This document shows positions 19,650 to 32,865 of a stretch of 64,000 nucleotides of DNA, in pieces (the stretch's first letter is position 1; each line of letters starts with the position of its first letter). The stretch is from Nipponacmea schrenckii (lineage: Eukaryota > Mollusca > Gastropoda > Lottiidae). The notes beneath the pieces were generated by a model, which did no database searches, was not told the origin of the DNA, and saw only the letters and a program-made list of their open reading frames with translations. The stretch is taken from contig JAUJPP010000011.1 in assembly GCA_030562195.1 (NCBI GenBank), positions 744,001-808,000 of the forward strand, read 5' to 3'. The position numbers and the translations under genes were made by a program.

Positions 19650-21652
19650 CGAAATTTACACAGGGCACACAGCCTAGGCTGCAATAGTTGCAGCAATTTC
19701 ACAACATTTCCAGACCTTCTGTAGTGTCGACGTTTCTAATGAATATAAATTGGTACATTTTTGCAAAACCGGAAGTGCTGCACTGCAACATACCTCAAAA
19801 GTCGGTCAGTGGCTCTAGAAGTCGCAATTTTCAATCGATTTTCTTTGGGTTTGCATTTTTGTAAACTTGAAACAATTTCCAACAAGATAGCAGTTACAAA
19901 ATTTCGAAATTCGAAAATTCATAGCACACATTTTTTTGCCGTATTTTGCAAATTTTTGCAACTTTGCTATTTTAAGACGGATTGATCTGAAAATTTGGGT
20001 GCCTTCAAGTGTCATGAATATAAATACATTTGCAGAGTCAAAATTTTTGCTTCATTTTCGGTTTAAGCGTAAAAAGGGTTTAAACTTCCGGTTGACCTAC
20101 TTGTGCTGTAATTGATGTATCGCAACAAAATTAATGTCGATCGTAATTAAATTAGAATACAAAAAAACGAAGAAGAAAAAATCTGAACCGGAAGTGAAAC
20201 TTTGGCCGCCATCTTGAAATGTTACTTTTTTGTAAAACTCAAAATGGGGCCTCTACGGTAAGAGTGACTTGTGTGTTATTAGTATTTTTAGAAAGTCTAA
20301 ACGATTGCGAAAAAAAGTATGGGAGCCGAATTTTGAATTTCGCTTTTGCATTTTTGCAACATCCGGTTGAATTTTTTCGAAGTTTGGGGGCTTATTTCTC
20401 GTGACCTTGACCTTTGATGATCGTGACCTTTAATAGGTCAAAGGTCATTGACCTTGGCTATCAGTTGATACTTTGAACTTTGACCTCCGACGTCTACTTC
20501 CGGTTTTATAGCTGCCCGAAAACAGCAAAATTCGCAACTTTGGGCTGCTCTAGAGCGTGACCTAATTAATTTAGAGTGTTAATTTTTTCAGATTCTTAAA
20601 GTGCTTTTTGTCCTCTTTCCAACGATATATAACAAAAGTTCGTAAAATGAAAATTGAATTTTTTGATTTTTGCAAAGAAAAGTACATTTTGCCGTATTTT
20701 CGCTTCCTTGAAATGTATGTGTGTATATCTCGTGATCTATTAGCTGTACAAGCTTCAAATTTTTACTGTGAATATACATTTTGAATATGATTAGATTCCC
20801 CTCCAAAAAAACGAGATGGGCGTGGCACATCCGGGTGAACTTCAAATTTACAATTATATCGGTCAGCGAATTACGGCTGCAGTAAATAACGTTTTTCAAA
20901 AAAGTACCTTGCAAACATATATCTCATTACTTTGGCCAGTTTATCCCAAAAAATCAAATGTTTCTGCCTGTTTGTTGCAATTTTGCGACATTTGCAAAAA
21001 ATCAGGTTTTTTTTTAGTTTGGGGGCTTATTTCTAGTGACTTTGACCTTTGGTGACCTTGACCTTTACAAGGTCATTGGTCACTGACTTTAGCTATCAGT
21101 TGACAATTTGGCATTAGACTTCTGACGTCTATTTCCGGTTTTATAGCTGCTCGAAAGCACCAAAATTTGCAACGTTGGACTGCTCTAGAGTGTGACCTAA
21201 TTAATTTAGAGGGTTATTTTTTTTCACATTCCCAAGGCGCCTTTTGTCCTCTTTCCAGCGATGCACAATAAAAGTTTTTAAAATGAAAATTTAATTTTTG
21301 GACTTTTAAAATTAAAGTACATTTTGCTTTTTTGAAACGTATTTGTGTATATCTCGTGATCTATTAGATGTACAAGCTTCAAATTTGAACCATGAATATA
21401 TATTTTGTATGAGATTAGATTTACGCAAAAGTAAATTAGATGGGCGTGGCACATACGGGTAAACTTCCAATTTACCAGTTATATCGGTCAGCGCTTTACA
21501 TCTGTAAGAAATAACATTTTTCCAAAAAATTCTTTGCACACAGATAACTCGTTGCTTTGGCCAGTTTCTCCCAGAAAATCAGATGTTTCGGCCTGTTTGT
21601 TGCAATTTTGCAACGTTAGCAAAGTCCCACTCTGTGCCACGTGTGGCTCTAG
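19650..21652 (+). repeat. Family A unit, complete
   Basis: Head, then subunits from about 20,388 and 21,025. The right end has arm GCAAAGTCCCAC and stem GCCAC-GT-GTGGC-T-CTAG (CTAG 21649-21652). Confidence 0.85.
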
Positions 21653-21654
21653 TT

Positions 21655-21826
21655 GCAGTGCGTTCATCGAACGCACTGCTTTGTTTTCGAAATGACTATT
21701 TTTTTTTTTTGCAGTGCGTTCATCGAACGCACTGCTTTGTTTTCGAAATGACTATTTTTTTTTTGCAGTGCGTTCATCGAACGCACTGCTTTGTTTTCGA
21801 AATGTCTTTTTTTTTTTTTTTTTTTT
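21655..21826 (+). repeat. Three hairpin B cassettes in tandem plus T-run
   Basis: Perfect stems GCAGTGCGTTC/GAACGCACTGC with loop ATC at 21655-21679, 21711-21735 and 21765-21789. Each is followed by TTTGTTTTCGAAATG and a T-run; the last T-run is 21807-21826. The following family C bodies end with the related CGCACTGC arm (23369-23376). Confidence 0.8.
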
Positions 21827-23406
21827 CGAATTTTACCCTCGATTGTTCTCTAAGAAGGCAACTTGCCACAAACTACCTGTTGCTATTGGCTATTCAAACT
21901 TTAAGACTACTATTTGTTAAATGGAAAATGACGTTATTTAGAGCAACCGGCAGTGAGCTGTGGGCAATAGCGCTTTTTTGGTTTTTGCTGTTTATTACCT
22001 TTATTTTTCAATTGATTTTGACAAAACTTCTTTTGTTAGCTTCTTTAAACTGCTAGCTACATAACTGCAGTTTAAAACTGCTAGTTTCATTACCTTTGTA
22101 GCTGACTTTTTTAAATTTAATTTTTGCTTTTTTTTCAACTTCTACAATTTTATTTCTATGCACCCGAAAATTAATAGGTAGATAGACACTATTAATGCGA
22201 TCAAAAATTATTTTTTAAATTTTCGAAATCACTTCCGGTTTTGACGTTATTCGCTTTTAAAATTTAAAAATCAATTTCCGGAATTTTCAAGATATTTCAA
22301 AAATTCTTTTTGCAATATGCTAGAAATAGTCATACAAAAAAACGAGGATGAAAATATTCCGACCGGAAGCAACAAAAAGCCGACATATTGAAATGTCAAA
22401 CTTTTATAAAATTTGAAATTCAAATTCAGGGAATCAAGGGATTTTCGTTATTTTTCATATCTAATAACTAGAGTCGATTGCGCAATTATATTTGGAAGCC
22501 GAATTTTGAATTTTGATTTTGATTTTCTTTTATTCCCATTTTAATTTTTTTGGTAATGATCAAAATTTCAAAGGCCAATATTTCGTGACCTTGACCTTTG
22601 GTGACCTTGTGACCTGAACACGATTTATTGCCCTTGATGATATCTATTCAATGATATATTCATTTGTGTTGTCCGATGTCCACATCCGGTTTTATAACCG
22701 ATTGAAATTTGTGATTTTTATTTTTAAAGAGCTCTGTCACGTGAACTAATTTATGAATAACAAAAATTCATATTGAATCTGTTTACAGTTTATTCTCTCT
22801 TTTTACTGATATATAAATCCACATATTTCCACTTAAAATGCGCTTTTTAGTATTTCAAAATTTGTATTTTCTTCTCTACTAACTGTTCGTAATTTTCATT
22901 AAATCGAAATTGCGGCTCTGGAGATGCTCCGATTCGTGTAATTTTGATGCCTATAGAATGTTATATCGATTGTTGAATTATTTTTGGAAACCGATTTTTT
23001 AATTTTGATTTTGATTTCGATATTTACCTGATAGTAATATATAAAAAATTCAAATGGTCGAATATTGTAACCTTGACCTTTGGTGACCTTGTGAGCTGCA
23101 CAAATTTGATAGCTCTCGAAAAGATCTATCCATTGATATATTATATTTTGATGTACGATGTATACTTTCCGTTTTATCACCATTTGAAAATTGCGAATTT
23201 AAGCGTTAAAAACTGTTTGTTTAATTATGCGTTTGGGCGATCTACATGACACGAGTTTCAGCGAAACCAATTATGCTTTGAAATAAAACGACTTATACTC
23301 TGTAAAATAACGTTACTGTTCTACCGATACTTTGTGGGGTAGTTTTAAAGCGTATGTCAAAACTACTACGCACTGCGTCAGAACCTCGCGAAGCCTGGGG
23401 ATCTAG
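21827..23406 (+). repeat. Family C unit, copy 1
   Basis: The body starts CGAATTTTACCCTCG. It has the shared order of ACTTCCGGT-like, ACCGGAAGC, a degenerate GCCGACATATTGAA site, TTTTGATTTTGATT and TGACCTTGACC blocks. The right end is CGCACTGC (23369-23376) then ATCTAG (CTAG 23403-23406). The terminal stem-loop is weak in this family. This copy is more diverged than the next two. Confidence 0.82.
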
Positions 23407-23420
23407 TTTTTTTTTTTTTT

Positions 23421-25006
23421 CGAATTTTACCCTCGCTTTTTCTCTAAGAAAGCAACTTGCTACAAACTACCTGTTGCTGTCTGCTATTCAAACTCCGAGA
23501 CTACCATTTTTTAAATGCAAAATGACGTCATTGAGGTCAACCGGAAACGAGCTGTGGGCAATAGCGCTAGTTTGGGTTTTTGCTGTTTATTTCCTTTAAT
23601 TTTCAACTGATTTTGACAGAACTTCTTTTGTTAGCTTCTTTAAACTGCTAGCTACTTAACTGCAGTTTTAAACTGCTAATTTCATTACTTTTGTAGCTGA
23701 CTTTTTTATTTTTAATTTTTGCGTTTTTTTCAACTTCTACAGTGTTATTCTCATCCACCTGAAAACTAACAGGTAGATAGACATTGTTAATGCGATCTAA
23801 AATAATTTTTCAAATTTTCGACATCACTTCCGGTTTTGAAGTTATTCTCTTGTAAATGTTAAAAACCTAACTTCCGGAATTCTTAAGATATTTCAAAAAT
23901 TCGTTTTGCAACATGCTACAAATAGTCATACAAAAAAACGAAGATAAAAAAATCCAGACCGGAAGCAAACGATAAGCCGCCATATTGAAATGTTAAACTT
24001 TTGTAAAATTAAAAATGGGGCCTCAGGTGATAAAGCGATTTTCATTATTTTTTCATATCTTATGACTAGAGTCGATTGCGCAACTTTATTTGGGAGCCGA
24101 TTTTTTAATTTTGATTTTGATGTTCTTTTATTTCCATTTTAATTTTTTTGGTAATGACCAAAATTTCAAAGGCCCGTATTTCGTGACCTTGACCTTTGGT
24201 GACCTTGTGACCTGAACATGAGTTATTGCCCTTGATGATATCTATTCAATGATATATTCATATGTGTTGTCCGATGTCTACTTCCGGTTTTATAACCGAT
24301 TGAAATTTGTGATTTTTATTATTAAAGAGCTCTGTCACGTGAACTAATTTATAAATAACAAAAATTCATATTGAATCTTATTACAGTTTATCTGCTCTTT
24401 GTAATGATATATAAAACCACATATTTCCATCAAAAATGCGCTTTTTAGTATTTGAGAATTTTGTATTTCTTCTCTACTAACTGTGCGTAATTTTCTTTAA
24501 ATCGAAATGGGGCCTCTGGAGATAATCCGATTCGTGTAATTTTGGTGTCCATAGAATGTAATATCGATTTCTGAATCATATTTGGAAACCGATTTTTGAA
24601 TTTTGATTTTGATTTTGATATTTACCTAATAGTAATATATAAAAACTTCGAATGGTCGTATATTGTAACCTTGAAATTTGGTGACCTTGTAAGCTGCACA
24701 AATGTGATAGCTCTCGAAAAGATCTATCCATTGATATATTATATTTTGATGTACGATGTATACTTTCCGTTTTATCACCATTTGAAAATTGCGAATTTCA
24801 TTGTTAAAAACTGTTTGTTGAATTATGCGTTTGGGTGGTCTACATGACACGAGTTTCAGCGAACCAATTATGCTTTGAAAAAAAAAAACGACTTATACTC
24901 TGTAAAATAATGTTAGTGTTCTATAGATACTTTGTGGGGTAGTTTTAAAGCGTATATCAAAACTGCTACGCACTGCGTCAGAACCTCGCGAAGCCTGGGG
25001 ATCTAG
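23421..25006 (+). repeat. Family C unit, copy 2
   Basis: Nearly identical to copy 3, with the CTAG ends exactly 1,600 bp apart (23403 and 25003). A 14-nt T-run at 23407-23420 precedes it. Confidence 0.85.
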
Positions 25007-25020
25007 TTTTTTTTTTTTTT

Positions 25021-26607
25021 CGAATTTTACCCTCGCTTTTTCTCTAAGAAAGCAACTTGCTACAAACTACCTGTTGCTGTCTGCTATTCAAACTCCGAGA
25101 CTACCATTTTTTAAATGCAAAATGACGTCATTGAGGTCAACCGGAAACGAGCTGTGGGCAATAGCGCTAGTTTGGGTTTTTGCTGTTTATTTCCTTTAGT
25201 TTTCAACTGATTTTGACAGAACTTCTTTTGTTAGCTTCTTTAAACTGCTACCTACTTAACTGCAGTTTTAAACTGCTAATTTCATCACTTTTGTAGCTGA
25301 CTTTTTTATTTTTAATTTTTGCGTTTTTTTCAACTTCTACAGTTTTATTCTCATCCACCTGAAAACTTACAGGTAGATAGACATTATTAATGCGATCTAA
25401 AATAATTTTTTAAATTTTCGACATAATTTCCCGGGTTTTGAAGTTATTCTCTTGTAAATGTTAAAAACCTAACTTCCGGAATTCTTAAGATATTTCAAAA
25501 ATTCGTTTTGCAACATGCTTCAAATAGTCATACAAAAAAACGAAGACGAAAAAATCCGGACCGGAAGCAAAAGATAAGACGCCATATTGAAATGTTAAAC
25601 TTTTGTAAAATTAAAAATGGGGCCTCAGGTGATAAAGCGATTTTCATTATTTTTTCATATCTTATGACTAAAGTCGATTGCGCAATTATATTTGGGAGCC
25701 GATTTTTGAATTTTGATTTTTATGTTCTTTTATTTCCATTTTAATTTTTTTGGTAATGACCAAAATTTCAAAGGCCAATATTTCGTGACCTTGACCTTTG
25801 GTAACCTTGTGACCTGAACGAGAGTTATTGCCCTTGATGATATCTATTCATTGATATAGTCATATGTGTTGTCCGATGTCTACTTCCGGTTTTATAACCG
25901 ATTGAAATTTGTGATTTTTATTTTTAAAGAGCTCTGTCACGTGAACTAATTTATGAATAACAAAAATTCATATTGAATCTTATTACATTTTATCTGCTCT
26001 TTGTAATGATATATAAAACCACATATTTCAACAAAAAATGCGCTTTTTAGTATTTGAGAATTGTGTATTTCTTCTCTACTAACTGTGCGTAATTTTCTTT
26101 AAATCGAAATGGGGCCTCTGGAGATAATCCGATTCGTGTAATTTTGATGTCTATAGAATGTAATATCGATTTCTGAATCATATTTGGAAACGGTTTTTTG
26201 AATTTTGATTTTGATTTTGATATTTACCTGATAGTAATATATAAAAACTTCGAAAGGTCGTATATTGTAACCTTGAAATTTGGTGACCTTGTGAGCTGCA
26301 CAAATGTGATAGCTCTCGAAAAGATCTATCCATTGATATATTATATTTTGATGTACGATGTATAGTTTCAGTTTTATCACCATTTGAAAATTGTGAATTT
26401 CATTGTTAAAAACTGTTTGTTGAATTATGCGTTTGGGCGATCTACATGACACGAGTTTCAGCGAACCAATTATGCTTTGAAAAAAAAAACGACTTATACT
26501 TTGTAAAATAATGTTAGTGTTCTATAGATACTTTGTGGGGTAGTTTTAAAGCGTATATCAAAACTGCTACGCACTGCGTCAGAACCTCGCGAAGCCTGGG
26601 GATCTAG
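25021..26607 (+). repeat. Family C unit, copy 3
   Basis: Ends in CTAG at 26604-26607, 1,601 bp after the previous one; the T-run at 25007-25020 precedes it. Head-to-tail order and high similarity point to a recent local duplication or rolling-circle product. Confidence 0.85.
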
Positions 26608-26609
26608 TT

Positions 26610-26643
26610 GCAGTGCGTTCATCGAACGCACTGCTTTGTTTTC

Positions 26644-26686
<43 letters not shown>
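26610..26686 (+). repeat. Hairpin B cassette plus T-run
   Basis: Stem 26610-26634, loop ATC, tail TTTGTTTTCGAAA, T-run 26648-26686. It precedes family B, whose right arm is GAACGCACTGC. Confidence 0.77.
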
Positions 26687-28189
26687 CGAATTCTTCCCAG
26701 AGCGCCCAGCCAAAACTACATATGCTATGAATTCACTCTTTCGATTTTCTTGTCGTACTCGTGAAAGTAATGTTAATGAATGTAATTTGATGCATTTTTT
26801 GTAAACAGGAAATGACGTAGCGCATTCCAAAGTTTTTCTTTGTTTTTCAATTTGCGGCTTTATTTTTGATCCAATGTTGATCGTTCTTTTTTAGATAACT
26901 ACATTGAACTTAGTTCTAAAAGATAGGAAATTGAGAATTAAACATTTCCTAACTTTGTCGCTGACTTTTTGAATTTTGAATTTTTAGCATTTTTTTACTT
27001 CTACAGTTTTCTTTCGATCGACTTGAAAACTTACAGATATATAGACATTTTGATTGCGAACTATAATTAATTTTCAAAATTTCGATATCATTTCCGGTTT
27101 TGAAGTTATTTGCTTTTAAAGTTGAATTTTTCACTTCCGGAATATTGAAGATATTTAAAAAATTTTTTTTGCAATTAGCTACAATTGTCTATTAAATGAT
27201 GCTAAATTAAAAAAATCCGAACCGGAAGTAACGGATCAGCCGCCATCTTGATATGACTAATTTTTGTAAAACTCAAAATGGGGCCTTAGGGTTAAATCTA
27301 ATTTGCATAATTTAAGATTTTCTAAAAACATTAAACGATTGCGCAAAAAAGTATGGGAAGGGATTTTTGAATTTCGCTTTTGCTTTTCTTTTATTTCCGG
27401 TTGAAATTTTCCAGTAATTGTCAAAAATTTAAAAGGTCATATTTCGCGACCTTGACCTTCGGTGACCTTTTGACCTGAACAAAAGTTATTGCCCTTGATT
27501 ATATCTACCCAATGGTATGTTCATTTTTGTTGTCCGATGTTTACTTCCGGTTTTGCAGCCTATTGAAAATCATGAATTTTAACTTTAAAGAGCTCTATCA
27601 CGTGACCTAATTTACATAGGACAGAATTTCTTACATATTCCTTTTACGCTTAATGTCATCTTCCCATTAATATATCAAACTTGGTATTTTAGTCAAAATT
27701 GCGCGTTTAAAAATTTCAAAATTTTGTAATTTCAACTATACTAACTGTGCGTGTTTTTCTTTAAATCGAAATAGGGTCTCGGGGGATAATTCGATTTGTG
27801 TTATTTTGATGTATATAGAATCTATAACCGATTGCCGAAATATATATGGAAACCGATTTTTGAATTTTGATTTTGATTTTGATTTTTTAACGATTAAAAT
27901 TTTTAATAACTTTGAAGGGTCGTATATTGTGACGTTGACCTTTGACGAATTTTTGACCTGTACAAATATGATAGCTCTCGAGATGTTCTATCCAATGATA
28001 TATAAAGCTTTATTGTAAGATGTATACTTCCGCTTTTATCGCCATTTGAAAATTGCTAATTTTCCCTATAAAACAATCTGTTTAATGTGTTGCATTTGGG
28101 CGACCTACAAGATATAAGTTTCAGCGATCTGAAATTATTTTTTTTGTTTAATCGTTCTACATCCAGTTAAAATGATTCAAAGTTGTTAT

Positions 28190-28193
28190 ATAT
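28190..28193. other. Unoccupied target site of the DNA transposon
   Basis: Single ATAT flanked by GTTAT and GTTTTTCC, matching both flanks of the insertion at 8,389-13,449. It defines the insertion borders and the 4-bp duplication. Confidence 0.88.
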
Positions 28194-28700
28194 GTTTTTC
28201 CTGTTGTGGGTGATGTAAATATTGAATATTTGGAACGAAATTACAACCTTTAGAATTTTAAATTTTATCTCTTATAATTATGCAACAATAATATACAGTT
28301 GACTGGAATAATGGTCTAAGGGACGAAACTCTATTCAATATAAATTTTAAAATGTTAGGCCGCGATATTTATGTGGTGTCTCAATGTTATACCCTGTCGA
28401 CTTAAGACAACTTGAACCATTAGTGACCTTTCGATTTGTATATAGCTTCGACATTGTCTATCCAATGCTATATATATTTTTTGTACGATATCTACTTTTG
28501 GTTTCATCGCCATCTGAAAATTGCGAATTTAATATATAAAACAATCTACATTGTATTGGGTATTATTCTCTACGTTTGGGCAATTTACAAATATGAGTTT
28601 CGGCGATCCGGATATCTTTTTTAGATTAAACGACCCTCTATCCATTTTTATTATGATTTTAACTTATTATCTATCTTAATTGATGATGAGGGCTAAGGAT

Positions 28701-28738
28701 GGGGAGGGGCAAAGAGGGGAAAGGGGGAAAAGGGGGGT
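28701..28738 (+). other. G-quadruplex-prone tract, second copy
   Basis: GGGGAGGGGCAAAGAGGGG followed by two more G5-6 runs. Same position in family B as 13,951-14,003. Confidence 0.7.
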
Positions 28739-28883
28739 ATGGGAGCGTTTGTTATGAAATCAAAATCCATATCTGATGCACATTTTTTTTTATTTTAATA
28801 AACCCTTTTTGTCTTTTGCTTAACGAACGAATCCCTGGATGGAACGCACTGCTTCAGTGCCGTTAGGCGTACGGCTCTAGTTG

Positions 28884-28925
28884 TGGGACTTTGCTACCGC
28901 AAAGTCCCAGTTTGTTTTCGGTTTG

Positions 28926-28959
<34 letters not shown>
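28884..28959 (+). repeat. Hairpin A cassette plus T-run
   Basis: Stem 28884-28909, loop TACC, tail TTTGTTTTCGGTTTGTC, T-run 28928-28959, then a family A body. Confidence 0.76.
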
Positions 28960-30963
28960 CGAAATTTACACAGGGCACACAGCCTAGGCTGCAATAGTTG
29001 CAGCAATTTCACATCTTCTCTACACCTTCTGTTGTGGCGAAATTTATATTAAATATAAATTGGAACATTTTTGCAAAACCGGGAAATGCTGCATTGCAAC
29101 ATGTCTAAAAAGTCGGTCAGTGGCTCTAGAACTCGCATTTTTGGACCGATTTTCGTCGGGTTTGCATTTTTGAAAACTTGAAACAATTTCCAACAAAAAA
29201 GCAATTAAAAAAATTCGAAATTCGAAATTTCATAGCACACATTTTTTTGCCGTATTTTGCACAATTTTGCAACTTTGCTATTTTAAGACCGATTGATCTG
29301 AAAATTTGGGTGCCTTCAAGTGTCACGAATATGAAAACATTGGCAGAGTCAGAATTTTTGCTTCATTTCCGGTTTCAGCGTAAAACGGGTTTAAACTTCC
29401 GGTTGACCTATTTGTGCTGTAATTGATGTATCGCAACAAAATTTATGTCAATCCTAATTAAATTGGAAGACAAAAAAACGAAGCAGAAAAAATCCGGACC
29501 GGAAGTGAAACATTAGCCGCCATCTTGAAATGTCACTTTTTTGTAAAACTCAAAATGGGGCCTCTACGGTAAGAGCGATTTGTGTGATGTTTATATTTCT
29601 GGAAAGCTTAGTCGATTGCGATCAAAATGTTGGAAATCGATTTTTGAATTTTGCTTTTGCTTTTTTGCAACATCCGGTTGAATTTTTTCGAAGTTTTGGG
29701 GCTTATTTCTCGTGACCTTTACCTTTGGTTACCATGACCTTTAGTAGGTCAAAGGTCATAGACCTTGGCTATCAGTTGATACTTTGAACTTTGACCTCCG
29801 ACGTCTACTTCCGGTTTTATAGCTGCCCGAAAACAGCAAAATTCGCAACTTTGGGCTGCTCCAGAGCGTGACCTAATTAATTTAGAGTGTTAATTTTTTC
29901 AGATTCTTAGATTGTTTTTTGTCCTCTTTCCAACGATATATAACAAAAGTTTGTAAAATGAAAATTGAATTTTTTGATTTTTGCAAAGAAAAGTACATTT
30001 TGCCGTATTTTCGCTTCCTTGAAATGTATGTGTGTATATCTCGTGATCTATTAGCTGTACAAGCTTCAAATTTTTACTGTGAATATACATTTTGAATATG
30101 ATTAGATTCCCCTACAAAAAAACGAAATGGGCGTGGCACATCCGGGTGAACTTCAAATTTACCATTTATATCGGTCAGCGAATTACGGCTGCAGTAAATA
30201 ACATTTTTCAAAAAAGTACCTTGCATACATATATCTCATTACTTTGGCCAGTTTATCCCAAAAAATCAAATGTTTCTACCTGTTTGTTGCAATTTTGCGA
30301 CATTTGCAAAAAATCAGTTTTTTTTTTAGTTTGGGGGCTTGTTTCTAGTGACTTTGACCTTTGGTGACCTTGACCTTTACAAGGTCATTGGTCACTGACT
30401 TTAGCTATCAGTTGACAATTTGGCATTAGACTTCTGACGTCTATTTCCGGTTTTATAGCTGCTCGAAAGCAGCAAAATTTGCAACGTTGGACTGCTCTAG
30501 AGCGTGACCTAATTAATTTAGAGGGTTATTTTTTTCACATTCCGAAGGCGCCTTTTGTCCTCTTTCCAGCGATGCACAACAAAAGTTTTTAAAATGAAAA
30601 TTTAATTTTTGGACTTTTAAAATTAAAGTACATTTTGCTTTTTTGAAACGTATTTGTGTATATCTCGTGATCTATTAGATGTACAAGCTTCAAATTTGTA
30701 CCATGAATATATATTTTGTATGAGATTAGATTTACGCAAAAGTAAATTAGATGGGCGTGGCACATACGGGTAAACTTCCAATTTACTAGTTATATCGGTC
30801 AGCGCTTTACATCTGTAGAAAATAACATTTTTCCAAAAAATTCTTTGCACACAGATACCTCGTTGCTTTGGCCAGTTTCTCCCAGAAAATCAGATGTTTC
30901 GGCCTGTTTGTTGCAATTTTGCAACGTTAGCAAAGTCCCACTCTGTGCCACGTGTGGCTCTAG
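28960..30963 (+). repeat. Family A unit, complete
   Basis: Subunits start near 29,697 and 30,335. The right end is arm GCAAAGTCCCAC (30930-30941), stem GCCAC-GT-GTGGC (30947-30958), T, CTAG (30960-30963). The AGGTCA composite here has a base change (CATAGACCT) that breaks the inverted half. Confidence 0.85.
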
Positions 30964-30966
30964 TTG

Positions 30967-31089
30967 TGGGACTTTGCTTTCAGCAAAGTCCCAGTTTGTT
31001 TTCGGTTTGTCTTTTTTTTTTTTTTTTTTTGCAGTGCGTTCTTCGAACGCACTGCTTTGTTTTCGAAATGACTATTTTTTTTTTTTTTT
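30967..31089 (+). repeat. Hairpin A and hairpin B cassettes plus T-run
   Basis: Hairpin A (30967-30993, loop TTTCA), T-run 31012-31030, hairpin B with loop TTC (31031-31055), T-run 31075-31089. A family D body follows. Confidence 0.76.
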
Positions 31090-32365
31090 GTCTCTTTCTG
31101 GTCACGCTCCCCAGCCATAACTGCAAATGTCTTACACAATCTAGCGTGATATTGTAACGTAATCTTGTGCTCGTTGTTGTTTAAATGTAAAATGACGCAT
31201 TTTTGTTCTACCGGAAATGACGTAGAACGTCAAAAATTTTATTTTTGTTTACTAACTCACGGCTCGTTATTTTATCCAATCTGGTTCGGACTTTTTTTAT
31301 TTACTACTTATAACTTAGATTTACATAATAGCAGTTTAAAAATTTTGAAATTTTTACTTTTGTTGCTGACTTTTGAATTTTAAAATTTAACACTTTTTCT
31401 AACTTTTGCAATTTTGATTAGATCCAAATCAAAATTTGCAGTTAGATAAACATTTTTCTTGTCAAGAAAAATCTGTTTTCAAAATGTCGACATCACTTCC
31501 GGTTTCGGCGTCATACGTCGCTAAACTTCGAATTTTCACTTCCGGAATTCTAAAGATATTTGAATTTTTTTTTTTGCAATTAGTTACTATTAACCCATAA
31601 TGATTTTATAATTAACAAAAATTGAACCGGAAGTAACAGATCAGTCGCCATCATTAAACCACTTACTTTTGTAAAGAGAAAAATTGGGCCTTAGGGGTTA
31701 ATCGGACAATTGTAATTTTGATGTCTATGTAATCTTCAATCGATTGCTAACAATTCTTAGGAAGCCGAATTTTGAATTTCGATTTAGCTTACCTTTCATT
31801 TCCGGTTCTTTTTTTTCACTCAGTGCCTAATTTTCCAACGTTCATATATCGTGACCTTGACCTTTGGTGACCATGTGACCTGCACAAAAGTTGTTGCCCT
31901 TGTCGAGATCTATCCATTGATGTCTTCATTTGTGTTGTGAAATGTCAACTTCCGGTTTTACAGCCATTTGAAAATTGCACTTTTTAACTTCGAAGAGCTC
32001 TGTCACGTGACCTCATTTACATACGTCAAAATTTCTTTTATGTCCTTATTACGCGTAATTTATTCTTTCCAATGGTGTATAACACTTTATATTTTGATCA
32101 AAATTGCGCTTTTAAATATTAGAAAATTTTGTTCTTAGTTCTATATTAATTGTGCGTGATTTATGAAAAAGCACGTGTTTTTTTTTTTAAAATTTTCGTC
32201 TTATTTTTTCACAAAAAATTTGGGAGATGAGTAGACAAAAAATTATCATTATGATTCCGATAAAACATTTTTCCCAAATTAGCCGGAAACGTCCGAAAAT
32301 GACCAAAAAATGAAGAAAATCACAGAAATCGGAATTTTCGGATTAAATTTTTGCACAAACTTGCA
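31090..32365 (+). repeat. Family D unit, copy 1 (cut by gap)
   Basis: The body starts GTCTCTTTCTGGTCACG. It contains ACCGGAAATGACG, ACTTCCGG, ACCGGAAGTAAC, a GTCGCCATCA block and TGACCTTGACC. It matches 34,478-35,748 closely, so the missing part can be read from there. Confidence 0.8.
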
Positions 32366-32865
32366 NNNNNNNNNNNNNNNNNNNNNNNNNNNNNNNNNNN
32401 NNNNNNNNNNNNNNNNNNNNNNNNNNNNNNNNNNNNNNNNNNNNNNNNNNNNNNNNNNNNNNNNNNNNNNNNNNNNNNNNNNNNNNNNNNNNNNNNNNNN
32501 NNNNNNNNNNNNNNNNNNNNNNNNNNNNNNNNNNNNNNNNNNNNNNNNNNNNNNNNNNNNNNNNNNNNNNNNNNNNNNNNNNNNNNNNNNNNNNNNNNNN
32601 NNNNNNNNNNNNNNNNNNNNNNNNNNNNNNNNNNNNNNNNNNNNNNNNNNNNNNNNNNNNNNNNNNNNNNNNNNNNNNNNNNNNNNNNNNNNNNNNNNNN
32701 NNNNNNNNNNNNNNNNNNNNNNNNNNNNNNNNNNNNNNNNNNNNNNNNNNNNNNNNNNNNNNNNNNNNNNNNNNNNNNNNNNNNNNNNNNNNNNNNNNNN
32801 NNNNNNNNNNNNNNNNNNNNNNNNNNNNNNNNNNNNNNNNNNNNNNNNNNNNNNNNNNNNNNNNN
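32366..32865. other. Assembly gap (500 N)
   Basis: 500 N placeholder. The left side is in family D, the right side in family E. Confidence 0.99.

Larger units (their letters stand above)
26687..28880 (+). repeat. Family B unit, complete, with empty transposon site
   Basis: A near-identical partner of 6,870-8,388 plus 13,454-14,141 but without the 5-kb insertion. The empty target GTTAT-ATAT-G is at 28,185-28,194. The G-rich tract is at 28,701-28,738. The right end is arm GAACGCACTGC (28842-28852), stem GCCGT/ACGGC (28859-28875), T and CTAG (28877-28880). Confidence 0.9.

Noticed and set aside
21655..21826. CRISPR-like array (identical palindromic repeats evenly spaced)
   Set aside because: Only three repeats, the spacers are the same tail plus T-run, the context is eukaryotic, and no cas genes are present.
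21827..26607. LTR retrotransposon with 1.6-kb direct repeats
   Set aside because: Three tandem copies adjoin with no internal coding region, primer site or TG...CA ends.
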